From Dimorphilus gyrociliatus (Eukaryota; Annelida; Polychaeta; Dinophilidae), in NCBI GenBank assembly GCA_904063045.1, contig CAJFCJ010000014.1, forward strand, positions 2,043,643-2,107,642: a DNA stretch of 64,000 nucleotides, in the 5' to 3' direction. Of this stretch, positions 36,849 to 48,125 are shown piece by piece. Position numbers and translations under genes: made by a program. Under the pieces are notes generated by a model. The model ran no database searches, was not told where the DNA came from, and saw only the letters and a program-made list of their open reading frames with translations. Positions within the stretch are counted from its first letter, which is position 1; each line of letters opens with the position of its first letter.

Positions 36849-38456
36849 CTAGGCTAAGAGTTTTAAACTGTTTTTATCAAACTTCTCATCCAATAAATCA
36901 AAATGATGATTGTTTTTTATGCTTATAGATTTTCCAGTGTTTTTACAATTCTGTTTATAATATAGAAGGCAATCATGTTGGAGAAGAGAATGTAATTTAT
37001 CAGTAAACATGTTCGTAGGTAAGGATAAAAGATCTTCCAAAGAAGGTATTATCTTCCTTATTTTTCTCAGATTAAAAGACAAAAACCGTAATTTAAGAGT
37101 CCTTTCAACTCTATCCGAGCAATCGTATAATATTTGGCACGATTTATTAGAAGCTAGAAATTCATTAATTAAGGTTTCGTCCATTTTAGAAAATCTGTTT
37201 AATGGGTGTCGGATATGTAGATAATCAAGTTTTCGATTTAACAATGGAAGGAATTTTCCCATAGACTTGTCTGTAATATATCTATTATTATCAGGAGTAA
37301 TTAAGGTAATGTTTAGCTTATTAAATGTCGATATAATATCCTTTGAAATTTTCTTTATATCAACATTTAAAAAGAAGGAATAATCTTTCATATATAGTCG
37401 AGACTTTAAAGCATTTCTAACAGCTCCATAAATATTATCTATATTATAGTCAGATATGTCCATAGATATAGCGTTCCTTAAAGAGTTTTCCTCCTTTAAA
37501 TAGTTACATTTCAATATAACATAATCGGTAATTTTATCCTTATCTCTTCTTAGTATCGTATCCATTTTTCTAACTGTCTCTGCTCGGTTATGATAACGAA
37601 TTTTAGCCCGACTATGTATTATGGAAACATCTTTTAATCTAACAGAATTGAATGGTTGATAAACGTGTGTAATCCAATCGTCACCAAACCATCCAGGGAA
37701 TTCTCTCGGATAATAATATCCAAATATATCAAGATGAGTCCTATGAACAAAATCAAATGTTAAAACTCTTTTATTTCCACCAACGGCTTGAACAGTTGGT
37801 CCCACAACTCCTAGATATGATGGTTTATATGATTGTAAAGTGTTAATATATCTTTCCGACCAGTCATTACTATTTAAATAGACATCGTCATTTAGCCTGT
37901 AGAAGAAATCGTTGCCTTCTAAATAAGCAATTTGCATGACGTCGTTTTGGACCCAGGTTGGTTTTCCGGAATAATTAACTTTAATCAATTTGTAGACTAT
38001 TGGAATATTTTGACACGATGACAAACTCTTAATTTGAAACATCTGGTGAAATTCATTAAGTTTTTGGATATTACTCAATACAGGGTCGTTGAAGTCATAC
38101 CCTATGTACACTGTATAGTTATATCCAATTGATGCAGTATTGCATAAAGATGTGAAAAAGGATGTAAAAATGGGTAAATCCTTTAGCTTAGCATTCTGAA
38201 ATCCTTTTGTACTTATTGCCAAACCAATAGCTATTCTATAAGTATATTTTTCAATGACTATATTGTCCGGACTGTTAACTTCTATAACATTATCGAATTC
38301 TGCTGAATATTGTCTTCTTGAGTACTTGCAACAAGTATAAAGAGACAGCGATAAAATCAACGAGAGAACAACTCGAAATCCTATTTTCCTGCCAGAGAAA
38401 CGTCCAAACCTACGATTCATTTTTGTGTAATTCAACACATTCATAAATAGAAACAT
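36849..38456 (-). CDS. type II membrane glycosyltransferase-like protein, intronless
   Basis: Single frame of 535 residues. A short basic cytosolic end is followed by one hydrophobic anchor (about residues 27-42), so a Golgi type II topology is likely; ATG at 38420 (residue 13) is an equally plausible start. The body looks like a GT-A fold enzyme: a first strand YRIAIGLAIST (73-83), TVYIGYDFNDPV (115-126), FFYRLNDDVYLN with an Asp-Asp metal-binding candidate at 190-191, LGVVGPTVQAVGG (215-227), VHRTHLDIFGYYYPREFP (238-254) and GWFGDDWITHVY (255-266). The NDD/GDDW arrangement resembles a poorly studied eukaryotic family of putative glycosyltransferases, known to me only as uncharacterised proteins. 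Residues about 340-535 have no match I recognise. Donor and acceptor are unknown. The lack of introns contrasts with most neighbours. Confidence 0.6.
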   Translation of the reverse strand: MFLFMNVLNYTKMNRRFGRFSGRKIGFRVVLSLILSLSLYTCCKYSRRQYSAEFDNVIEVNSPDNIVIEKYTYRIAIGLAISTKGFQNAKLKDLPIFTSFFTSLCNTASIGYNYTVYIGYDFNDPVLSNIQKLNEFHQMFQIKSLSSCQNIPIVYKLIKVNYSGKPTWVQNDVMQIAYLEGNDFFYRLNDDVYLNSNDWSERYINTLQSYKPSYLGVVGPTVQAVGGNKRVLTFDFVHRTHLDIFGYYYPREFPGWFGDDWITHVYQPFNSVRLKDVSIIHSRAKIRYHNRAETVRKMDTILRRDKDKITDYVILKCNYLKEENSLRNAISMDISDYNIDNIYGAVRNALKSRLYMKDYSFFLNVDIKKISKDIISTFNKLNITLITPDNNRYITDKSMGKFLPLLNRKLDYLHIRHPLNRFSKMDETLINEFLASNKSCQILYDCSDRVERTLKLRFLSFNLRKIRKIIPSLEDLLSLPTNMFTDKLHSLLQHDCLLYYKQNCKNTGKSISIKNNHHFDLLDEKFDKNSLKLLA

Positions 38457-40305
38457 TCACATAGTATGAAAACTCGCCAGAAAAGTCTCAGCCATGAAAA
38501 GACACAGCTCTCTGAACAGGACGAAAAACCGACAAAATAAACACTTTAAAGCTTATATCATTTAAATTATGGCACGGATGGTAAGAATCCATATAATTTT
38601 TTATTATTATAAGTAGATTATGTTATTAGATTTTGGAGGGAATGTGTATGTATGTATGTATGTACGTATGTGTGTGTGTGTATGTCGGTGTTTGTGTGTA
38701 TAGAAGGCTGAGGATGGGAGAGAGACACACAAAGAGGGAAGCAGCTATATGGACAGGCAAGCAGATGGGCAGGTAGATTTAAAGGTAGACTCACAAAAAG
38801 GACGATAAGCAAGATTAAAATAACAAAATAACAATATATATTCTACTTTTGTCCTTTTAAAAACCTAAAACTTGTTAGTTAATGTACATGAATATATAAC
38901 GTATATATATATATATATTATTTATAGAGTTTTATAAAAAATGAAACAGGTAAATTAAATTGTTGAATATAGCATGCACTAATCTGATATCCTCAAAATA
39001 ACAGCGATCGATTTTTTTTTCAACAGGAATATTTTTCTATATTGAAATTATCTTCAGCACTAAAATTCTGAGGTTAAAATTTCCAAACGTAGAAACAAAT
39101 TCATGCTCCTTCTTCATCAATTTTCGAAAAATACAAATCTAAATAATAATTCCATTTACAATTTAGTCTATTCCGTCTTTTTATTATGCTTTGATTTCTT
39201 TTCTAATAATTTATAATATCCACTATGGAGTCGAGGAGAGAAATGCTTGTGGAATCGAACAACAGCGTCCTCCTTTGATGCTCAATGGAACAATTTTTAT
39301 TAAATAGTCGTTAAGATGGAGCCACCATCGATTAATCAATAATTCCAATTAATCGTGATAGTTCTATATTTTTTGTATTTTAACACTTTCATCCGCCTTT
39401 AAACAATTTATAAAAGCAGAATTGTAACCTTGGCAAGTTAAGAAGGCAGTGAATAAGGATCTAAGGTTGCTGCGTTCAAATTTTTCTATTATCCCCAAAT
39501 GCAACCTTTGGACTTACACACCTGCGTGGGTACATAAGGGTATAAAAAGGCCTATAATCTCTGTAAATTGTGAGTATGTAACATGTAGTTAATAAAAAAG
39601 AATACATATGTATGATTTATAGATGGAGCCACGGAAAAGATTATTGTAAAAATAAACCCGAAACTACAAAAGAGAGCTTTTCAAAATTAAATCCAAGTAT
39701 AGCAATTCATTTTATCTTTCGGGTGTATTCTTTCTATTATTCTAATAATATAAATTGCAGTATAGTTTAATTAAAAACGAAGGTGTATTTTATGACGAAA
39801 TCAATATCTAACTTTCCACGTTTTTTTTAACACCTAAAGGAAAATCTCTTATAATTTCCTTTCTCCAAATGTAAGATATATTCTATTTAAACCTTTAATA
39901 TCAATTACGCTACACTTTGATATAGTTTTTTCTTTCATCATATAATCTTACTAGAAGATATTATATATATTATATAAGATATATATAGTAGGTGAGGAAA
40001 TTTTCATACTTTAAGTGTAACCAGTGTTATTGTTTATCTAAAATATTTAAATAGATTTTAGCGAAATTCTCTCTTTTATCCTAATTATTTTATTTAAAAA
40101 TATTTATCACCACTTTAAAAATCATTTATTAAAAATTTTGACTACTACGTCAAGTTTCACACTCTCATTCCAAACCAAGATATTTGTTAGGTAGTTTATT
40201 AAAATTGGTCAGAGGATTCGATATAATATATATTGTATATATACTGTATATATTGAGTTTTTATTCAACAATTAAGAGTGTTCTTCGTCAATTTGTTAAA
40301 AATAG
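38457..40305. other. intergenic
   Basis: Promoter side of the glycosyltransferase-like gene, then AT-rich sequence with a TG/TATG simple repeat at 38645-38700 and a TATATACTGTATATA repeat near 40235-40252. No gene recognised. Confidence 0.5.
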
Positions 40306-41057
40306 TCATTCTATACTTGTTTACTGAGCAAAAGGCATACCAGCAAGAGCAAAATTGCTATAAGACTGAAGAGCAGTAACTTTACTATTTCCAGATTTCT
40401 CAGGAATCCAGAAAGCTTTGGCCTAAGGATGATGAATAAGGGCATAAAGAAACTATACTGCACCATTATAAGGAAAAGGATAGTAGATGCTGCTGGCAAC
40501 AAGCAAATTTCAGCCAGAAAAATTAAAACTCAATTACTTCTACCTGGTAGTAAATACACCAGCAGAAACATTCTAAAAGTATAGAGCATTATAAAAATTG
40601 AGTGAAAAAGCCAAAGCTAAAACATGGAACATATAGCTTTGTTATAAGTATTTTATTTTTGATTCTTGGCATAAGATCATTTTTAATGACGAGAGATTTC
40701 AATCTTAATGGGCCTGATGATTGGATTTGCTATTGGTATGACTACCACAAAGAAAAAAGAATCTTTTCCTATAGATACAGCGTGGAGGTAGTGTGATAAT
40801 ATGAGGAGAAGTGTTATACGAAGGAAAGACTTCTTTTGAGCTTGTGAGATCCAGAATAAAAGAAGAGAATTACGTAGACATTGTAAAAGACCATTTTATT
40901 CCTCCAATCAATACTCTTTATAGTCTAGATGAAGCTCACATACATAAGACCATCTTCTTCGTAAAGTTTCTAAGCAGAAGTAGGGATAGAGAAACAAGTC
41001 ACAAATTTTCGCGCACTATATATATATCTGTAGTATTAGAAGTGCTTTCGATGGTTT
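40306..41057 (+). pseudogene. decayed Tc1/mariner transposase
   Basis: Three reading-frame segments in order resemble a Tc1/mariner transposase. Segment 1 (40306-40584): an N-terminal helix-turn-helix with ISRFLRNPESFG, then RKRIVDAAGNKQISARKIKT, ending at a TAG. Segment 2 (about 40600-40780): RDFNLNGPDDWICYWYD and HKEKRIFS, which correspond to the start of the DDE core. Segment 3 (about 40781-41057): GGSVII then an in-frame TGA where the family has Trp, followed by GEVLYEGKTSFELV, KEENYVDIVKDHF and DEAHIHKT, the second catalytic Asp region. At least two frameshifts and several stops make it inactive. The first catalytic Asp region is altered. I did not find clear terminal inverted repeats. 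The minus-strand open frame over 40311-40502 is a shadow. Confidence 0.8.
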
Positions 41058-41611
41058 AGAAATGAAATATTAAAGAGAAAAAAAATCAGCGTGTTAACCT
41101 GACAAATATAGGACTAATTATCCTTGAAGACTCTATGTAAACTTCATTACATACACGTGTGTAAGTGTAAAAAGAACATATTTCTGGAAAATATTGCTAA
41201 TAAACATTCATATTTTATTTTTAAAAATGTATATAAATAACCTAATTAACTCTTTTTCTATTCCTTTAGAAAAAACACTTAGAAATATCAAAGTTTATGA
41301 ATACAATTTTGCAAAATAATAGAAGAGGTAGATTGACAAAAAGAGAGAGGGAGGAAGAGAAAGAGAGGGAGATAGAGAGGAGAGAAAAAGATAAACAAAG
41401 AGGTAAACAACAAAATAAAACTTTTCATTTATTTCATAAAAGAAACGTTTTGCTTTTTCTACTTTCAGTCTTTTTTTTGAAATATGATTAATAACATAAT
41501 TATTTTCTTTGTCTTCATCTTTCTCTTCTTCTCCTCAAGAGTTATTTTTACTATATCTTCTATTGAAATTTTGTTCAGAGTACTTTACATTACGTTTCTC
41601 TTTATTATAGT
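41058..41611. other. spacer with purine-rich tract
   Basis: About 550 bp between the transposase relic and the 3' end of the ceramide synthase gene. It holds a GAGA-rich stretch (41341-41400) that reads as a charged open frame; I treat that as low complexity. It probably includes the 3' UTR of the ceramide synthase. Confidence 0.45.
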
Positions 41612-43554
41612 TTATTGTCTACTAATACCGTTACCATTTTGCTTCCTTACTTCGTTATCAGAGGTATCTGGTTCAGTTTCACTTCTGATATCTTTTTCAA
41701 TCTGAATGCAAGAAACAAGAAATAGACGAAATTTAAATTATACAGTATATAACAGTATATATGTCAATTGCGTTTTAATAACTTACTTCTCCAGAAATAA
41801 GATACTTGTGCAACATTCTACATATTAAATAGAACCAATATATGTGAAGAATCTAATAATAAAATATATTAAATATTTATATTGGGCTACAAAAAAAGAT
41901 GGAAGAACAAAAAAGAAAATGATTAAAGAGCAATATAATATTAATTTTTGAATGTATTAATTAAGAAGTAGAAGAGAACCAACCAGCAAGGTAATTAATA
42001 GAATGTTGAATAAAACGTGAGCTGGAACATATTTTCCTTGCATTACCGCTTCTGATTCAAATAAAGTTGATCTAATGAGGCTAATAATGTATTAAATATA
42101 AAACATATAGTAAAATTTCTATATTTTATATTAAATAGGCCTTACTAGAATGGAAATATGCATAGCCTTGTAATAACCCATACACTAGCAAAAATTATGA
42201 AGAGAACATCAGTTAGCTTGGAAAATTTTAAATATTTAGCCAATTTTGCACTCTGTGTAAATCATGAAATTACTATTCTACTAATTACGAACAATGCTAT
42301 CTAGAAATAATTACCTCCAACCATCCATCCACAGCATCGTGAACACATAAAACCAATGATCCCATTCTGATGAAATTTGGTATAAAACTAAATATCATTA
42401 GAGAAAGTGTCGCAAAATGATGGCAAAGATTTATCGCAAAATCCTAATTTGATAAATATTTAGGATACAGGATATAGAACTTGATGAAAACCTAATAATT
42501 ATTATATATTCACCTTTCTTTTAGTATCCATAAATACAGATATCAATAACGACCAATAAAATGCCATTTCTATTTGATAATACCACCATATTGATTTGGA
42601 AAGATGCTACATTACATTTTAAAGGGAGGAAGCGTCTATTAATATCTCGTACAATTGTAAAGAATCGGTGTTATTTGGCCTATATAATAATAATGATTAT
42701 ATTAGTAATAAAACCTACCTGATACGGATAATTAGACCAGCAGTTTCTTGTATCCCAAAAGTAATCTTTCTAAAAATTAGTTTCTTAAGTATCAATTATA
42801 TGTTATTATATTTAATCAACAAACATCGAATAAGATGATTAGTCCATACCAGAAAACCAAACAATAGAAAGTTAATCTCCAACTGAAGGATAGGATATAT
42901 TTAATATAATAATAATAGCTTTATCTTTAATCTCTTCTAAATTTATTACACTTACCTGGCTTCGTTGAATTTTTGCATTTCGCTTGGATTACCAAATATT
43001 CGCCGTCTTCTCCACCATCTCTCTAATTGTCTTACTGTTAGATCAGTCTTTTTTGATAATTCCTTTTAAAAAATTAAATAAAAAAAACTTGTTCATAATT
43101 AACTTAATAGATTATATTATATTAGCCTACTAATAATGATTCGTAATTGGGTATTGTTTTCTTAAAAGCAGACCGGAATTCATTTTCCAATAACTCATTA
43201 TCTCTAGGTTTTTTTGGTCGAGATTCCTTTAGTTTAAATATTCTTCCAATAGGAGTAGAAATAAATCTATAGCATACATAAAAAAAAATAACTATTTCCG
43301 TTTTTTATCTTATTACGTAATAAAGAGCTAATATATATTATTATTTGACTGTAATAATTCTCTATTATGATATATAGATTCTACCTTTCGAATAACAATC
43401 TTAGTATAAAAAGGCCCACAGCAATAGGTAAGGCTAGAAAACAATGCCAAGCTACTGGCATATCTATTTTCGTAACGTTTTCGAAATCTTTCCATTTTAC
43501 ATAATGAGGTAACCAAAACGATTCACTGAAAATTATATTCGATACTAGTTCCAT
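41612..43554 (-). CDS. CERS: ceramide synthase (Lag1/LASS) with Hox-like domain, 11 exons
   Basis: Minus-strand exons 43554-43385, 43266-43131, 43062-42956, 42882-42825, 42769-42719, 42606-42514, 42443-42315, 42252-42146, 42080-41984, 41852-41787, 41701-41612 join in frame to 367 residues, the usual length. The enzyme N-acylates sphingoid bases with fatty acyl-CoA in the ER. Seen: N-terminal TM (about 35-55), the Hox-like remnant with LTVRQLERWWRRRRI (about 107-125), KDYFWDTRNCWSNYPYQ (158-174), then the TLC domain with IEMAFYWSLLISVFMDTKRKDF and the Lag motif CHHFATLSLMIFSF (His213, His214) plus VHDAVD (His240, Asp241, Asp244), and the C-terminal LHIYWFYLICRM helix. The tail is acidic with serines and threonines, a likely phosphorylation region. 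Two sphingomyelinase-like genes follow a few kb away. Which acyl chain it prefers cannot be read. Confidence 0.95.
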
Positions 43555-46500
43555 CTTTCTTTATAATTGTAGTTTTATTCGTCTAATAAGACAACAGATC
43601 AGCGTAATACCTGTTGACAATTGGAAAGATTAATTATAACAGATAAAGAACTTTATTATACTACTCAATTAAGCATATTACAGCTTTTACTCTCCATAAA
43701 GTTCATTATTAGCTGTATTTTAGACGTCTACATGAAGATATTTAAACAAAGCAAAATATCCAACAGATTTCTCTATTTATATAATGTTATTTTATCTTTT
43801 CTTCTCTCCCTCTCTCTCTCTCTATTTTTCTCATATCTGCTATTTTGCAACCTATTGCATTCACTATCATACGCTTTTTGCTATAGAACATATCATTAAA
43901 ATATAACATGTTACAAATAAGCACATATACATATATATTACAAGATTATATCACCTATAGTTCTTATAATATACTACTGTATATTCCCTTCTTTTCGTCA
44001 TTACTAAAAATTCTTTGTTACATATTTTTACCTACTCATCCAAATGCAAGTTTAACTATATTGACTATTTCTTCATTTTGTTTACATTGTATAGTCTTTC
44101 AAATAAAACTATACAGTTTATACGAAAAAATGGTAAGGCATGCTTTAATATAAACTCTGGGTTTGCACTAAATATATACTAATATATATATATATATATA
44201 AATTTATATATACAGTATATTCTATTATAAGTTGACCAGATACCTTGAATAAAATTGACGGGAAGCGCTATTTCGTAAATTGCTCATCGTTTTAAGTGTA
44301 CAGTATATTGAACACTAAAACACATATAGTATTGCAAGTGGAACACGCATAATAATTTTTATAGATGAAATCATCAATAAAATTTTCACTGTAAGGAAAT
44401 ATAGCTTTCTCTTTTCAAATGAAGCTTTCTCTTCGCAATAGACGCCTATCTCTTATTCTATAATATTCGTTTTAAAAATATTAAGATATTTACTATTTAC
44501 TATAGATTTTAGACAAAAAATTGGTAGATATATTTTTCTTTTACCTGATTTCTCTTCCTGTCAGGTTAAATGTATGAGAAAGAAATATTGCAATACTAGT
44601 GAAGAGAGCATTGGTTGATATAAAAATAAACTTTTTTTATAATAAATGTACAGTTTATATAAAGTAAATACAGTAATTAATCCATTCTGAACGGATATAT
44701 TTAGAAAAAATAGAATACATTTATGAACTTTAATAAGTAATATATAAATTTTCTCTATTAATAAAACTTAATCAATTAGAAACTAAAAATAAAAGAAAAA
44801 TTATTATTAAAAAGTTTGTTTTTTAAAAAAAAAATGTAACTTGAAGAGAACGACTTAAATATAAATAGGTAAATAAGAACATGATGAGTAAATAGCCTAT
44901 ATTGAATACCTAATTCTCTTGAATGAATACAGTAAAATTCAAATTAAATTTTGTTTGTAAACTAGTCTAAAAGCGAAATTTTGTATGACCTTTTTCCCTT
45001 TATTTTTCATTACATAGTATATAATATATAATGTATACAGCATATAGTACTTACTGTAATTATAGCTCTGTATAAATATCGTATTAAAAAAGGAGAATGT
45101 TATGTAGAATATTCAAAATATATCTGTATAAATCGATGAATTTATCGTCACTCGTTTTTTATGTTGTATAATAATAATATGGAACTTATTAATGATACTG
45201 GCCTTCGACACTACACCACACTGACATTTAAAAATCTACATGCTCTCTAGTACTCTATTGAGCATTAAGAAAAGTTCCCTAATATAAAACTGGCACAGAG
45301 TCTATGATTGAAAGTGAAAAGGGAAAGATAAATCTAGTTAGATATATGCTAGGTTAAATGGAAATGAAATAGGCCTACAAATGCCAACATTCAAACGAGT
45401 CACTTTCCGAAATTAATGTTATGCTAACATATGTGAACAGAAACTATCCATAAATTTCAACATTCATTCCTATGCGCAATATGGCATGCAGAGCATACTC
45501 TTATGTTTGCATTACAATTTTATGTCTAATCTATCTAATTATTATAAATAAAACATGAAGTAAAGTATGTTTTCTAATCAATCGGTTAGCACCAAGTTTA
45601 AAGTCACATGATTTTAATTGTCTAAAAAAAGAAACTTACTAAAAATGCTTTAATTCACACAAAGATTAAAGGTCTAATAAACACCTGCTTATACTTTTAT
45701 ACTCTTTCATTAATTAAATCTTTTGCTGTTTTTCCCTTTAATTTCAACATTCCATCGTTTTTTGTATGTGCTCTTAGGTTATACACTTGAAAATTAACGA
45801 AAAATCTACATTTATTATATTTAAATGTTAAAATAACAGAATCCTCTCTGTTTATGAGAAAAAATGGGTCAAAGCCTAATAAACTGATCTAATTATATAG
45901 TAAACATACCAAAGCTATTAAATGTCTATACAGTGTACAAGTGAACATATCGATTCCCAGTGTATTTTATTAATTCACCTACATATAGATGATAAAAAAA
46001 AATAATCTGTTTTTACAGTTTTCTAGCAAAAAAAGATCAACGTCATATGTATATCAGATAAAGATATTAAAATATGTTGCAGTTGCTATGCTTAATCTAC
46101 AAACATAAAGAAAAAGATGTTTAGAGTAGCTTAAAACTTTGATATTGTTAAATTAGATTGTATACTATACGTTATATTTACAATAAAGAGTATATTGCTT
46201 ATCCGAACTTTGAACAATAGAAAAATAATAAGGTTAAGATTAAATGAGAATCACTTGTAAGGTTAAATTTTTAAACTGTACATTCAAATACATTATTGAT
46301 ATTACACTGAACTAATTCTATAAATGCTATAGGTATAATCATTTTTATAATTTATACTAAAGATTTAAGAATAATAACAAAAGATTACCTATAAACAAAA
46401 TAACACCTATTTTACATAAAGGTTAAAGTTCAATTTACGAACCAGATTTAATTTTTTCCCCTAATCCAATGTTTAAATATTCAGTTGGATGTTAAACAGC

Positions 46501-46922
46501 TCACTACATAAAACGGTTAGAGGAAATCGGAATAGAATAATTTTTAAAGGTACGAATAGAGAATAAAAAATTGAACAGCTGTTCATCAAACATATTTTGT
46601 TAACTGACAGGAAAAATGCATTTACAGTTAAAATATATACACTATATGATCTGAGAAAGAGAACAAAGACTGCAAAATGACTGACTATTAAAACTTAAAG
46701 AATGTTCGATTTTTTGTGCGTTTTGTATTAGATCTGAGCGTCTAATAAATTACATGAACGATTATGTATAAATAAGGATATTTAATTAAATAAATACATA
46801 CTGTATATAAATTAATATATAATTAATAATAATAAATCATGGTTTAAATGCATGGCACGATTAAATTAATCAAAAAAAAAACATAAAGAAAGAAAAAAAA
46901 GGAACAAAAATATAACTGTTGA
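43555..46922. other. intergenic, no gene recognised
   Basis: About 3.4 kb of AT-rich DNA. Open frames at 43621-44153 are leucine/isoleucine/serine-rich readings of T-rich sequence and are not called. A CTC-repeat lies at 43806-43822, an (AT)n tract at 44182-44200 and CAGTATATT repeats at 44213 and 44302. Confidence 0.5.
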
Positions 46923-48125
46923 TTAGAATTTGAAGTGGCCAAGTACGGCGTAATGATCGGAAAGTTGTTGAATCCATGCAACTCTTTCGCAATCATCATC
47001 TGGAAAAACGTGTCTAGTCCTCGATACACATATGCTACAATAGCATATTTTAAAATAATCATTAGATTTCATTTGGATTATCTCCTGACTAGCTTTTTCA
47101 GGTTGCCTATGCATTTTACTTGGGAAAACAAAATCAATCAGCATAGTTTGCTTGTACATATCTTCTATTTGTAAAATATCATTACTGTTTGGATCGTAGG
47201 AGGCTTTCTGAAAGCCTGATATTTCCGGTAACGTTCCATTTAATAAATCAATACAGCTCTTTAAACTCGGATCTGTAACATCCATATTTAAATCACCGCT
47301 AAATATAAGAGCTTCGTTTGAAGGAATATCTAAACTTTTTGAAAAGTCTGCCCACTCTCTGCACTGAGCTTCTCTATAATAATTCGAACCAGATGATTGC
47401 ATATGAGTAGTCATAACGTTATAAGTCATTTGTTCACTTTCAACTGTTTTAACAATCTTTCCGTATGAGACACCTTTTGCAACAAAATATTCAAATGTCC
47501 ACGGGTTGGCTGTTGTAAAAATCTTTCCATATTCATCGACAATAGGCCATTTGGAAGCGATAAAAGTTCCTCCATTTAAGATTTTAAGAGTCGAATAAAT
47601 AGTTTCAGTTTGATATTTGAATCCGTAATAAGTCAGAATATCTCGCAAGTTGAGTTTGTTAGAGAAGCATCCACCCATAAATGTCTCTTGAAAAGCTATA
47701 GCGTCTAAATTGGGAAAATTGCTCAATAGCCAAGGAACGATTCGGCAAGTTCTCTCATTTTGACCGTCCAAAGTCATATAATAATTTCTTTCCATAACAT
47801 TAATACTAATTATTTTGAATTCTTTGGCTCCGGTTACTGTTAATTTAGGCTTTTCTGGAAGTAAACATCTTATCTTTTGACCTGAGGAACACCATGGACC
47901 ATCGCCTTTTGGATGTTGAAGGTCATATATCAATCCGTAATTGTCGCAATCGGAAGGAACTCTATCACAATCGTCCAACCATACAGCTGGTCTTTCAGGT
48001 TCTGGTGGAATCTGATAGCATTTGCCATTGAAAGGATTTTCAAGCGAATCCGATTTGCACCTTTTCTTGCAGCAGCCGTGAGCTATAGCCAGAAGAGAGA
48101 AAAGGAATAGAGCCTTCAACAACAT
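46923..48125 (-). CDS. secreted sphingomyelinase-like EEP-fold phosphodiesterase, intronless
   Basis: Frame of 400 residues with a signal peptide (1-17, ALFLFSLLAIAHG). A cysteine-containing N-terminal segment (18-95) precedes an endonuclease/exonuclease/phosphatase domain like that of neutral, sphingomyelinase-C type enzymes. The catalytic pattern is complete: Asn109 (SINVMER), Glu147 in AFQETF (metal ligand), His241 in TTHMQ, Asp278 and Asn280 in SGDLN, and Asp390-His391 in the terminal SDHYAVLG. Expected reaction: hydrolysis of sphingomyelin to ceramide and phosphocholine outside the cell or in the secretory path; this is a family inference and another phosphodiester is possible. Its paralogue is transcribed divergently 1.6 kb away, and a ceramide synthase lies upstream in the window. 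No introns are present. Confidence 0.85.
   Translation of the reverse strand: MLLKALFLFSLLAIAHGCCKKRCKSDSLENPFNGKCYQIPPEPERPAVWLDDCDRVPSDCDNYGLIYDLQHPKGDGPWCSSGQKIRCLLPEKPKLTVTGAKEFKIISINVMERNYYMTLDGQNERTCRIVPWLLSNFPNLDAIAFQETFMGGCFSNKLNLRDILTYYGFKYQTETIYSTLKILNGGTFIASKWPIVDEYGKIFTTANPWTFEYFVAKGVSYGKIVKTVESEQMTYNVMTTHMQSSGSNYYREAQCREWADFSKSLDIPSNEALIFSGDLNMDVTDPSLKSCIDLLNGTLPEISGFQKASYDPNSNDILQIEDMYKQTMLIDFVFPSKMHRQPEKASQEIIQMKSNDYFKICYCSICVSRTRHVFPDDDCERVAWIQQLSDHYAVLGHFKF

Noticed and set aside
40311-40502. Minus-strand open frame resembling membrane segments
   Set aside because: It is antisense to the Tc1/mariner relic, whose plus-strand similarity is specific.
41297-41491. Charged open frame rich in Glu, Arg and Lys
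   Set aside because: Low-complexity GAGA sequence between the transposase relic and the ceramide synthase 3' end.
43621-44153. Two consecutive plus-strand open frames that look like membrane segments
   Set aside because: T-rich DNA gives Leu/Ile/Phe/Ser by default; no conserved motif, and they include a CT repeat.
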